The notes under the pieces were generated by a model. The model was not told where the DNA came from. It worked only from the letters and a program-made list of their open reading frames with translations, and ran no database searches. A stretch of DNA of 63,024 nt. Source: Fragilaria crotonensis (taxonomy: Eukaryota; Bacillariophyta; Fragilariophyceae; Fragilariales; Fragilariaceae). Shown in pieces: positions 19,544 through 29,443 of this stretch (the stretch's first letter is position 1; each line of letters begins with the position of its first letter). Position numbers and translations under genes: made by a program. The stretch covers positions 1 to 63,024 of the forward strand of contig JAKSYS010000349.1 of assembly GCA_022925895.1 (NCBI GenBank). The letters are read 5' to 3'.

Positions 19544-21618
19544 ATGTGGTACATATGGAACGAATGCGACAAGTTTCGTAAGGTACCCTTTGGCTCATTT
19601 GTAATACTTGTCGATAGAATGGTTGACACCAAAACTCTGACAAAGTACAAATGTATTCTTGCTTCGTTCATGTCTTTTCTCCACAATCGTCCTGTTGGAG
19701 GTGAGTATCATCGGGATCATGTTCATGCAATGGAGGTGTTAGCTGCTATAACTCGAATGATGTGCTGCGGTATATGAATTTGAAGACTTTTGGGACAACA
19801 GAACCTGCGGGAGATGCGAATCCCATTTCAGCACGAGCAAACTCCTTGGCAATGGACAAGAAAGCAATCTCGTATTTCATGCCTAATCGCGACATGTGGA
19901 GTGTGACAAGAACTGAAGGTAACCCTACCCGTAGTGCGCTCGTAAATGGTCTGATCAAGCGTGTCAAGAAGAAAGAGGCAAGGAAACAAGGTGGATTCGC
20001 AGACTCGACGGCCCATGCTTGGTCAGGAATTTGTTGTAATGCATGACCTTTTGAATCGTAATGTTTTGTCTGCAGGCCAGAGGGGTGAAGGTGCACATGA
20101 TGTATTCTGGAAAAGGTATGGTATATCGGCGATGGTGAACTTCCAATTCCATTTGATAGCTCGAGTTGATGACTCAACTCAACTTGTACTGGAGCATATT
20201 CGAGTCCACGATGCGTTTCCAAATGCATTGAAAACCAGATTGAACTGGTCCAAAATGTGGACGATGAACGAGATGCACCATGGCAGATTGTGTTGGGGTC
20301 CCTGAATCCTGTATATTGTGTTTGTGCTCACTGCATTGTGGCTTGAATTAAATTTGAAGTTGAATCCGACAGCAATGAATTCTCCATATGTTTTTGCATC
20401 AGCGATGACGTACGTGTTCCAGATGGAGGACTGAAGACGAAGGCAATGATACAATCTTTATTTACACGTATGTTCAGACGCCAGGAATTCAAGGGGGAGG
20501 AGAATGGTGACGGTGAATTGTCTATGCTGGGAAGTCACAGCATTCGAAAGTATGCTGCGACATTTGCCCGACGATGTGGGGTCACTAAAGACGAGAAAGA
20601 TATCAGAGGTAGATGGAAAGGAACAGGTAGAGTATCCGATGTCTATGATGATGTTGAGCTTCCATTTCCCGATGCGAAGGTTGCTGAGAAGTTGTGTGGT
20701 GGCGGTCCTGCTTTATGTGCCTGACCAGACACTTGACGCGACTATGATGAACACATTCGTTCTGAGTCGAGTCGTTCCAAATATCAGGAAGCGACTCCCA
20801 GAATCGGCGTGTCTTGTACTTGGTAAGGCGTTGTTGTGGTTGATTTGCTCTCCGCTTGCTGATGAGTACGCCCGGGCGATTTCAAACGTGACGTTCTTTC
20901 GGAATGGGAACATGTTCGCGGGGCAGATGTTGATCCTGAAATGAATCCAATCAAGAAGATGGCGGTGACGGTGTCAGGCGATCACGGAGCAGTCTTCATT
21001 GATATGGTTGGGGCAATTGATGTGGATGGAGTAGCTGGACAGCCTGCGCTTGGGACGAATGTGACACTGCGAAATCAATTGTTGGGTATGCAGTCGGGTT
21101 TGTTGTCCCTACGACAAGACAATGTGGAGTTAAAGACAGCGGTCAATCGAATTCAATTGAATCTGGAGCGGTGTTTTGGCATTTTGAATGGAAATGTGAG
21201 GCGAATTGCATTGCAACCTGCGAGGCGACGGACTGCTGGTGGGGAGAGGCGAGGGCGAAGCAGGAGCGGAGGAGGTGCCTGAAAGAGCTGCTGCGAACGA
21301 CCTCGCAATGATGGCGACGCTGATGCCGACGCCCAGAAGTCTTCACGACCTCTGGCAAGAGTATCATCATGGAGTCGGTGGGAGGAAAGCAGCTAGACTG
21401 TTCTCCTACACTGAGCGAGGTCGCTCAAAGCATCGGTACAGCCGACGCAAGGTTGTGTGGGACTTGGTATCAAGATTGATTCGCATGGGGATACTGCAGA
21501 GACCGCCATAGACAAGATTTATGCTGTCTATGGTGGTCAGACTTCAGTGACCAACATCATTAATGGGCTGAAGAGGGATAAGAAGGATGGGACTCTGAAT
21601 CCCAACTTTAGAATTTAG
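19544..21618 (+). mobile_element. Crypton-type tyrosine-recombinase element, frame-broken
   Basis: Plus-strand segments in three frames form one recombinase. N-terminal SAM-like helices (TLTKYKCILASFMSFLHNR; YMNLKTFGTTEPAGDANPIS; KAISYFMPNRDMWS; LIKRVKKKEARKQG) are followed by a core with RTRLNWSKN near 20235, then LGSHSIRKYAATFARRCG near 20528 (the H-x-x-R pair), KDEKDIRGRWKG and VYDDVELPFPDAK near 20642, which supplies the candidate Tyr nucleophile. The C-terminal part has a coiled coil (NQLLGMQSGLLSLRQDN) and a region matching GCR1_C-type DNA-binding domains (LHDLWQEYHHGVGG, then HRYSRRKVVWDLV), ending at the stop 21616-21618. Recombinase plus GCR1_C-type domain is the Crypton layout. At least five frame changes or stops make it inactive as written. 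Exact ends are not visible because Cryptons lack terminal inverted repeats. Confidence 0.75.
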
Positions 21619-21835
21619 CTCGCCGTAGTATGTTTTCTACTGTACTAGTACGATACGAAACTATTTCTTACCATTTATACGTACTGTCGTACGCCGGAAT
21701 CCTCCATTTTAGCACGGCGACAGCACGGAGTTTTTTCTACTTGGGGAATATACGAAGCCCTACATGGTTGCTTTATTTGTTTCATGAATTTTAGGTACAT
21801 CCGTAGTACTGCGGACAGGTAGTACCCACAGCGGA

Positions 21836-21895
21836 CCGCGGGGCAGTGGAATATTTTGTTCCACTAGTCCCGCGGACCGCGGGGCACTGGAATAA
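21836..21895. repeat. GC-rich hairpin unit plus half unit downstream of the Crypton
   Basis: Full unit at 21836-21875: CCGCGGGGC, AGTGGAA, TATTTTG, TTCCACT, A, GTCCCGCGG. Compared with the 18980 copy, the pair C/G in the inner stem is swapped to G/C on both arms, so pairing is kept. A left half unit follows at 21877-21892. Confidence 0.75.
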
Positions 21896-22451
21896 GCCGT
21901 CCTGCGTATAGCTATAGCATATCATCATGATTGTTGTTCAGCCACCTCGCCTCTTGACCATCTTGTTGGGCGTTTAACCAGCCCCCAGCCATGTAGCCAA
22001 CGCAGTGCTCTCACGTTTTGTTGTTCCAGATTTGCAATTGAGATTAAATTGGTGAATGTCATTCTAATGTTGGTCATAACGATTTTCACGTAGCAACTAT
22101 GACTGAAAAGTCGAAAGCTGATTCCGAAATGGATTTCGACTAACTCTTCGGGAATGTTAATGTCAGAAAGTGTGTATCTTTGATTCAGAAAACTCGATCT
22201 GCTGTCAAATTCGAAGTCCCTGTGAAGGTGATGATAATGTCTCTCACATTATGATTCAAACTTCCTCGAATATTTGCTGGGGAATTTCAGGACTGCAGGC
22301 CATCCTCCCAGCGCAGCAATCCGTTCCTAAACTGATACAGTTAGGAGAGGAGATTCATAATCCAGCACATGGCGAATAAACCAGATTCCTGAGGATAAGT
22401 AAGGATGCGTATCAGGAGAAAGAGAGAGATTCGATGTGATCAGTCTCTTCA
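21896..22451. other. Intergenic; no gene recognised
   Basis: Short broken frames only. A 14-codon ATG frame (about 22099) stops at once in a coding-like stretch that needs corrections. Nothing that can be named. Confidence 0.35.
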
Positions 22452-23130
22452 TTACAACATGGGAATCACCATTAGATGGACTCCCTCGTAGCACATCTCC
22501 GCTGTGGTCCCGTCTTGCTCGCTTTCTCTTACTTCTTCAAGCGAATTGACGATACACTTGAGACTAGCACCTATTACCTCTCCTCCACCAGCCGTAGCAC
22601 AATCGTTCAAACATCGCAATTCGATGATCGGAAAGTTAGTAACAGCATCTTTATCGATGCAACTCATGTGCTCCTTCGGCTTATCTGAACGAACGACATC
22701 AAACACCGGGTCCGTAATCCCGCTACCATAATGAAGACAAATGGCACTGTTAAAGGGAACATGAGCCTGAGTGTGCAGGCGCACGATCTTTGAATAGAAA
22801 ATCGCGCCACACACAGAGGTGAATAGAATCCCAAGAAAGGCGTCTATGGCAAGCATGTAGCGGACTCCTTCGCACACTTCATCCGTGGGCACTGCGACAT
22901 CCCAGTATCCCAGGTCTATAGATGCACGGTAAAAATATTAGTCATCGGGGCGTATAGTGGACAGAGCCCAACCCGTGTTACAAATCATATACTCATTCGG
23001 TATTTGTAAATCACTTCCCTTCCAAGATAATTCGAAAGCAATCACGTAGTAATTCGATATAGTGTTGTCATCAAAGTCATAACCTATGCAGCACAACTCG
23101 GCAGTCGAGAGCCCGAGAATGATATCGTTT
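22452..23130 (-). pseudogene. Inward-rectifier K+ channel (Kir-like) fragment
   Basis: The minus-strand frame has a second membrane helix and its cytosolic continuation (MLAIDAFLGILFTSVCGAIF, then YSKIVRLHTQAHVPF, then AICLHYGSG), the arrangement seen after the pore of Kir channels. A ~100-bp intron (donor GTGATT after SWKG, branch-like TGACTAAT, acceptor CTATAG near 22918) joins it to an upstream exon with YYVIAFELSW. In the joined sequence the expected selectivity filter (T-V-G-Y-G) is missing; the corresponding stretch reads WKGNLGYWDVAVP. The N-terminal helix is absent, and the FKBP gene begins its 3' end only some 40 bp away. A 5'-truncated relic is most likely; a strongly diverged channel is less likely. 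Confidence 0.45.
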
Positions 23131-23171
23131 TCTTCCTACGAGATCAAGCCTCACTCCCAGCGGACGACTGA

Positions 23172-24338
23172 TCACTGAGGCGTCGCAAGACCATTGATGG
23201 AGATCAACGTGATGTCGTACTGCAGTGTGGCATCAGGAGGGATGCCCCTCCTCGGAACTCCTGTGCTGCCGTAAGCCAAAACCGGAGGTATGATGAGTCT
23301 CCTCCTCTCTCCTACACACATCCCTTCGAGTCCCACGTCCCAGCCAGGTGGAAACTGACCAAACGGCTGTTTCCCAAGGACGAAATAAAGGGTCACGTCA
23401 TTTCCTCGTCCAGGAACGGCCTCTCCGTTGATCTTGATCGCAGATCCATCGAAGACAGCTCCTGTGTCTACAACGGTCCCGAGGTAAGATATCTCGAGCA
23501 AGTCATCAGTGGTTGCACCACGATTGCAAAGTTTGGGAGGCAAGAGCTGGGTCACTGTTAGTCGCTGATTTTCTTGTGCTGTCACTGCCTGTCCGCCTTG
23601 CACGGACCCATCGGCATTTCGCTGCGTCGTGTCTCCAGCAGGCGCGACTTGCGTTGTCACGTCTCCTTTGGTGCCTACATTGGCTAGTAGCTGCTCTCTA
23701 AAAGCGGACGGATCGCGGAAACGCAGCTCCACGGCACCATCCGCGGGGGTGTTCTTGGTAGCCTGAGATACCATGATGGCAACCCCTTGAGCATTTGTAC
23801 GCTCAGTACTGTCCCCGTTGACACTCACAAATATAAATCCCTTTCGAATTCCCAACACATCTGCAAGCCCTCCGTCCACAATGGATTTAACAAACACTCT
23901 GGTATTGGTTCTAAACTCCACTTGTCCGAGCTCCAAACCCAGTCCTTTCGACAATTGGCTCTTTGGAACGTAAATTGTGACCTCGTCAGATGGCGTCGCA
24001 GCGGCTTGCCGTTGAGCGAATCGTTCAAAACTGTCGTCAGTCTTGAGATCGCGATAGGATGAATCAAAGCCGGTGTTGGCGTAGGATTCCGTCTCGTCAG
24101 TAACTGCTGCAGAAGCCAAGCTCGGAACAGTCAACAGACCCGCCAGGCCAATTATGGCAGCTCGACGCGTTGTGGCGCGTATCAACGAGATGCGATCCTT
24201 CGTCTCTACGAACGGAATGAGGGATGCACCAGTCACTTGAAGCCCTTTTGTAACAGGGCCAATCGACAATCCACTTGCATTGTATGCATACAAGCAAGAT
24301 AGCACGACCGCCGATACGAAACATCGGAAGGGCGACAT
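23172..24338 (-). CDS. FKBP-type peptidyl-prolyl isomerase with PDZ-like domain, predicted thylakoid-lumenal
   Basis: Catalyses cis-trans isomerisation of X-Pro bonds. The 388-residue frame starts with an ER-type signal peptide (residues 1-23), followed by a transit-like stretch and then a twin-arginine signal, TTRRAAIIGLAGLLTVPSLA (about 56-75) with ASA cleavage, as expected for Tat import into the thylakoid lumen of a complex plastid. Residues about 120-210 look like a PDZ fold (LGLELGQVEF; VKSIVDGGLADVLGIRKGF; LRFRDP). The FKBP domain is C-terminal (about 266-385) with VFDGS, GWDVGLEGMCVGERRRLIIP and LAYGSTG, and most of the usual pocket residues. The frame is intact and the start is the only upstream Met with a signal. 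Family call firm; lumenal location inferred from targeting motifs; partner unknown. Confidence 0.88.
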   Translation of the reverse strand: MSPFRCFVSAVVLSCLYAYNASGLSIGPVTKGLQVTGASLIPFVETKDRISLIRATTRRAAIIGLAGLLTVPSLASAAVTDETESYANTGFDSSYRDLKTDDSFERFAQRQAAATPSDEVTIYVPKSQLSKGLGLELGQVEFRTNTRVFVKSIVDGGLADVLGIRKGFIFVSVNGDSTERTNAQGVAIMVSQATKNTPADGAVELRFRDPSAFREQLLANVGTKGDVTTQVAPAGDTTQRNADGSVQGGQAVTAQENQRLTVTQLLPPKLCNRGATTDDLLEISYLGTVVDTGAVFDGSAIKINGEAVPGRGNDVTLYFVLGKQPFGQFPPGWDVGLEGMCVGERRRLIIPPVLAYGSTGVPRRGIPPDATLQYDITLISINGLATPQ

Positions 24339-24854
24339 TTTACTCCGATTATTTATGACATACGTTCATCAGGTATGCATACAAGTGTATTTGAAGATTT
24401 GAAGCGCAAGTCCGAAATGTGCTTCACTTCGATCACAACCTGGCAGTACAGTACGTGGTACTGTAGTGCATACAAGGTCCAATAGCACGTCAGCACGTCA
24501 GCACGTCCTACCCCATATACGTTTGTACATACTCTATTTCCAGTACAAGTACTTGTACTCTGAACTCTGAAGTAGTGTACGACTAGTACCAGTACCAAAT
24601 ACTCTGTCGTATTGAGTGCATGATGTGTGATGTGTCATTTACTGGTACTATCTGTAGCTACAGTAGTAGCTATGCACGTATCATATATATTCAGATCTAC
24701 GCACTTTGGCTGATGCTACTAGTACTAGTACTACAGTACGAGTGACGAGTACGTCGACTTCCGTGCTACAGTACAAAAAAATCATGATGTGTTGCAGTGT
24801 TGCAGTTGCGCCATTGATTATACTTTAAAATACAGCAAGCGACGGGCGATCGCA
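24339..24854. repeat. Intergenic palindrome-rich tract (GTAC/CTAG chains)
   Basis: Contains triple CAGCACGT repeats near 24487-24508 and long chains of ACTAGT/GTAC palindromes near 24540-24600 and 24710-24760. No gene. It is the promoter side of the FKBP gene and the 3' side of the protease gene. Confidence 0.5.
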
Positions 24855-24909
24855 TTATAACTTCACTTTCATTGGTTTGGACTTCAGATAGTCACCAATC
24901 CTCATCTCC

Positions 24910-26375
24910 TTACGCCTTTGTACGCCAGTATTCGCAGCTATTGCAGGTGCTCTGGCACTCAAAATCAGGTTCATTGTCCCACCCGCAAACCTTGTTTTGC
25001 CAACTTTCTTGTGCTGCCAACCATGCGCATGTCTTGAAACCAAGACGGTCATTGACCCAGAACTTGTTTGCAGAGTCCTTGCACACATCTTCAGACTTGC
25101 TCCTTGCTCCTCCCCAGTAAGCGCAACTGTTGCAGGTCTTCTGGCAATAATAGTCCGGATCACTGTCCCATCCACAGTAGGCTGCTTGCGCTGATGCCGT
25201 CGAGGCCAACCATGCACAGGTTCTCTGATTGCCGTTGATAACGAAGGTAGCTGTCGAATCATCAATGCAACCACTACCACTTCCAGCTGTAGGGGATGGG
25301 GTAGGTGCTGGTGTTGGAGCGCGAGTGGAAGGGCGAGTGGAAGGGCGAGTGGCAGCTCGTGTGGGTGCTCGTGTGGGTGCTCGCGTGGGTGCTCGCGTGG
25401 GTGCTCGCGTGGGTGCTCGCGTCGGTGCTCGTGTGGGAGCTCGAGTGGGAGCTCTGGTAGGCGTTGCGGGGATGGATGTCGTGGTTGGAGATCCGGTGGG
25501 AGTACCAGTACAATATGCAGGCTTCGGGTTGGTTTTGGTAAGTTTGCACACCTCAGACTGGATCCATTTCATCTGGACACTAGTTCGGGCATACACTCCC
25601 GGCTTTCCAGCAAGCGCGCATCCGTCACCCCAGGACACGACTCCGACTTGCGTGTGAACGCCATTGACAATTCTTACGATTGGTCCACCAGAGTCACCTT
25701 GGCACGAATCCTTACCACCTTGGTCGAACCCTGCGCAGAACATGGTGGCCTGGTCAATGCTTCCGCTGTACTGCTGGTTGCACTTGGTATGAGCAACGAC
25801 CGGAACATTGACTTCTTGGAGGAAATCTGGGTAGGTCTGACTCCCGCTTTGAAGGTCCCCAAAGCCTATCACCGTAAGTACCTCATTGGCGGCTGGAAGC
25901 TGTGAATCGGCATTCAGAGCGATGGGGGTCACTCCCGTCACAGGCGCATTGAGTCTCATGATCATCACGTCATTCACGTTACTTTGAGAGTTGTAGTTTG
26001 GGTGCTGGACGAGCTCAACAACTGTGCGAGCTTGAGCTCCGTTGATGGCCTTACCCGTCTGATAGGCACTCACAATGACCCCAGTAGGGAGATTGCTACC
26101 ATTGCAATGGGCGGCGGTGAGAACAATGTCAGTATGGATGAGACTAGCTCCACAACCGCGCTCCCACTCGACGAAGTAAGGGTACCTCCCATGGCAGCCT
26201 GGGTTCCTCCGACGATGCGACTTGTTTGACTCTACGCAAGTTGGGTTCCTCAATGGTGTTGAGTTGACCTTCCTCGCTGATGTCGAGATCTTGGTTGCTG
26301 ATGAGTTGCCTTGGCAGAAACGGATACTAGAAGTGCGGCAACCATGGCGCAGTTACGAAGGGACAATGAAAGCAT
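24910..26375 (-). CDS. Secreted trypsin-like serine protease with (RAPT)n linker and two ShK-like Cys modules
   Basis: S1A endopeptidase. ATG 26375 opens a signal peptide (MVAALLVSVSA core); a propeptide and an activation site RIVGGTQAAMG follow in adjacent frames, needing two or three single-base corrections (near 26300, 26245 and 26195). The mature frame has VLTAAHC (His), NDVMIMRL (Asp) and KDSCQGDSGGP (Ser), with Asp six residues before Ser giving trypsin-like Lys/Arg specificity, and VSWGDGC. After the catalytic domain comes a Pro/Thr linker of eight RAPT copies plus variants, then two Cys-rich modules (C-x-D... TCAWL... CxxTCxxC), like ShK-type modules found on other algal and animal secreted proteins. 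A role in digestion, defence or cell-surface processing is inference. The frame breaks lie only in the N-terminal leader. Confidence 0.85.
25330..25460 (-). repeat. 12-bp coding minisatellite (RAPT linker)
   Basis: Tandem 12-bp units encode Arg-Ala-Pro-Thr in the protease linker, with degenerate RPST and RAAT variants at one end. The open antisense GARV frame is a by-product. Confidence 0.75.
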
Positions 26376-27399
26376 GGCTCGATGTTTTGTTTTGCAAGCT
26401 TAGATTTTGTGAGTCTAAACTTGGTGTGCAAGCAAGATATTGGGTTGCGACCGAAGGAGTCATGATTGTGCTCATTCTGATGTTACTACTCGGGAATCAG
26501 TCGTCTATACCAGCAATTAAATTCGTAGCACGACTTCTCTCGGTAACTATTGCAGCCAGCGCCAGCGCAGTACGCGGAATCATACTGTCACTGTACGTCT
26601 TCTTGGGCGTTTAGTCGAGTCCCACTTGACGTTTCGTGGAATCTACCCTACTACTTGTATTGTACCTATATCTCTATACTGTACAATACAGACTTCGGTC
26701 ATATGATAGTCTTTCTATCTACTGTAGCTAAAAATACAGGTTGGAATTGCATGACGCTGTGTGCACAGTTGTATGTTTTTAGTCATGCTTGGAAGGAACC
26801 GGGAGTAAGTGTGCGTGTACACTGTCTTCAGTTCCATGTACGAGTACTTTGTAGACGTTCACCCTCCACGTACTTGTGTACCGGTACCAGATGCTACGCC
26901 CGTTCGAGGTGCAAGTACAATCAGCGGTGGAGCCCCAGGCGAGCACAGGCCATGGGCCAGCATCCATCAAAACCAACAATGAATTCCGACTCCGAGTTTC
27001 CGACCCTGCAATGAACTGAGTTTTCATCTCCAAAGAGAGTGGCATTCGTACCTGGTACAGTAGCAATTAGCAATCAAATGGTTGGAATCAGCAATTGAAA
27101 GGTGATGAAAAGACCAGCTTCTCCAGATGTCGCACTGTTCATATTGATACAAGGAAGGTTGACTGGTGGACTTTCTGTTCCCAGACGATCGTTTCCACTT
27201 GAAGGGAAACATTGTCCGACGATGGGGCCAGCTTGTTTTGAGTCAATTCAGCACACGTCGAACGACCAGGAGGCAAGCGGTCAGCGCGAGACCAGAAAAA
27301 AAAAATAAACCGAACGAAAAAAGGCCCTCCGCCTCCTCTTTCCGAGCTGTCCGACTTTTTTTCAATTGGGCCTACGAGCCTCGGGATTTTTTTACGTTT
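26376..27399. other. Intergenic; no gene recognised
   Basis: GTAC-rich patches near 26820-26890 and 27040-27060, an A-run near 27296-27306 and some short frames without coding character. The promoter of the protease gene is likely at the left end. Confidence 0.35.
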
Positions 27400-27838
27400 C
27401 GAGATTTTGCACCAGTCCACCAAGAGTCAAGCTCGTGTCTGGGCGGATCCATACGCCGCGCATGGGATCATTGATACACCAGAGGCTGTGCAAGCCCAGA
27501 AAGACATCGGAGCCGACATTATTATTCCTCTGGATGAACTTCCGCCGTATCACATCGATAGAAGCGCCTTGGTGGAGTCAGTTGCTCGATCACATCGATG
27601 GGAAGCCAGGAGTTTGAAGGAACATCTTAAGGATGTGCGACAGCAGGCAATGTTCTGCGTCGTTCATGGAGGGATTGTGATCAAGAACTGCGGACTCAGA
27701 GTGTTGAGTATCTGACGTCGTTGCCCTTTGATGGTTATGGTATCGGCGGATCACTCTGGAACGGGAGAGAGGAGTTGAAGGAACTATTGGAATGGATGAT
27801 GCCTTTATTTGACATTGGAGAACGCAAAAACGATTCAG
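27400..27838 (+). pseudogene. Queuine tRNA-ribosyltransferase (TGT) fragment
   Basis: The frame contains IIDTPEAVQAQKDIGADIII, then LDELPPYHIDRSALVESVAR and SHRWEARS, followed by AMFCVVHGGI, matching the core of tRNA-guanine transglycosylase, which swaps guanine 34 for queuine (the TPE.., GAD-D-PPY, RW and QGG-type motifs). After about 27681 the match moves to another frame: QELRTQSVEYLTSLPFDGYG, then IGG and EELKELLEWMMPL. The N-terminal part (about 100 residues) and the C-terminal zinc site are absent. It is therefore a frame-broken internal fragment. Confidence 0.7.
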
Positions 27839-27905
27839 TTCAAGAAGAGCCAGACGCATCGCTTCTGGTTTAACATACTCAACACAAGAATAGCCACATC
27901 TCTCA

Positions 27906-28790
27906 ATGCCTTTTCTTCCTTTCCCTTTCCAATCCCATATCACATATCAATCATTTCTGGAACGAACAATGCGTAATGATGAATGCAACAGAGCGGTCGA
28001 TCAATATAGCAAAACGTGCCAGTATGTTACCTGGTGCAGGAGTACGGAGTAGCTACAGCAACATAATGGCATTGTGATTTGCGATTGGTGCGTTATTCCT
28101 GTGATTTTTGAATTCGTCGTATGAATATTGGTGTAGGATTTATGAGAATACAAAGATACTAAGTGCCACTACCGGTAGTACCTGGTACCAGAAGCTACGG
28201 TGTTGACGATTGCAAAAAATCTGGCGCGGCCCTTCCTTGATGGATTCACAGCCTTTACGTGGGCATGCATCATGGTCCAGGCTGAAGTTGCTGTGGCCAT
28301 GGTAAAGCACGATAAGGTGGATCTGAATGCCAACTGGAATGATGGATTCGCAGCCTTACTGTATGCATGTGAAAAGGGCAGAACGGATGTGGCTGTCGCC
28401 TTATTGCATCACGATAAGGTGGACGTGAAAATGCCAAGAATAAGCATGGTTACACGGCCCTTGCCTTGGCATGTCGGAAAGGGCACACAGAAATTGTTCG
28501 CACGTTCGCGAAGCATCCCAAAATCACTTGTTTGGACAGTCGCTTTGTGTTAGCGAATGAATGGGGTCATGTCGAAGTGGTTCGTGAGCTTCTGATCCAC
28601 GGCAAGTTTTGATAGAAGCTCGACCAACCGTCGTCGTTTGAGCATTGCTCTCCCGACGGTGCTTGGTTAAAGTCACTCTTTTTGAACCCATTCTTGAGAT
28701 TTCTCGGACCATCAACCGTGCTGCTGGATGTATCCGCATTTGAACTGTCCTTTGCCCACGCTGGCAAGGCAATGGTCCAACACGAGCGCC
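27906..28790 (+). repeat. Segmental duplication, copy A (partner 59273-60545)
   Basis: Direct-orientation similarity with 59273-60545 begins in the TGCCTTTTCTTCCTTTCCCT segment, runs through the ankyrin fragment (shared GFTAFTWACIMVQAEVA) and ends with a shared non-coding piece (28619-28782 with about 60368-60540). Divergence is visible by eye (many substitutions, several indels), so the duplication is not recent. A short third copy of its first part lies at about 57585-57690. Confidence 0.7.
28200..28612 (+). pseudogene. Ankyrin-repeat gene fragment with frameshift
   Basis: Ankyrin units: GFTAFTWACIMVQAEVAVAM, HDKVDLNANWNDGFAALLYA, EKGRTDVAVALLHHDKVDV. At about 28430 the frame shifts by one base and continues NKHGYTALALACRKGHTEIV and ANEWGHVEVVRELLIHGKF, with a stop at 28610-28612. 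Start Met 28200 lies in a degenerate context. The partner at 59619-60083 shares the first unit, so both descend from one gene. Probably not functional as written, unless the break is a sequencing error. Confidence 0.6.
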
Positions 28791-28974
28791 ACCTTCTTCT
28801 GGAGTACCTTGAGTTCGCTTTGCCGTTCAGTTCATTGATTTCGTCGACACCTCGTCTGCTGCGAGTATAGTAAGCTCCATTCATTGCTCAGCATGCATGT
28901 GCATATCAAGATCGCGTTGGGCTGGAACGATGATGGACCATGACTCTGGACCTGTACAAACATGGCAAGCCTAG

Positions 28975-29425
28975 CTATGCATACAATCAATGAGGCGCGT
29001 AAAATCTCCGGCTAGACTAATATTCGCTCGCTTGGTATCGCCGTGAAATTCGTTCCAACCCTCGCAGCCACCGGAGGGCAAGAAGTGCACTGGTCGCGCC
29101 AATTCGTACATGATTGACAGCCGAATATCTGCTGAGAGGCGGGCTCGATTGCCGACGATGGAGCTGTTGGCTGCATTTTCAAACAGCACAAACTGATTTC
29201 TGATGTATTCAAGATCGACTTTTAAACTGGGGTGACGAAATCGCTTGAGTGTATCGACAGTATATACGAAAGCCACATCATGAGCAAGAAGGATAAAGTC
29301 ATGCATACGGAAGGTCAACCATACCAACGCCGACAGAATTGCGAAAGGCTCCGCTTAAACTAAACGTCACGACCGTCCCAAAGAAAGTCACGATAGTGAA
29401 CAACTCAATGTAGTACCACTCCCCT
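28975..29425 (-). pseudogene. Unknown membrane-protein fragment
   Basis: Not recognised. Minus-strand coding-like segments: WYYIELFTIVTFFGTVVTFS and LSGAFRNSVGVG in one frame (29425-29345), then MHDFILLAHDVAFVYTVDTL, LKVDLEYIRNQFVLFENA and SIMYELARPVHFLPS in another (29327-28975). At least one membrane helix is predicted by eye. A frame change near 29330 joins them. It lies directly 3' of the ankyrin gene and is truncated there. Confidence 0.3.
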
Positions 29426-29443
29426 TCTTTTCCACAACTTCAT

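Noticed and set aside
25229-25657. GARVGARV plus-strand frame
   Set aside because: Antisense of the RAPT linker of the protease.
26550-27014. 154-codon plus-strand frame
   Set aside because: Composition like translated spacer (Cys/Tyr/Arg-rich) across GTAC patches.
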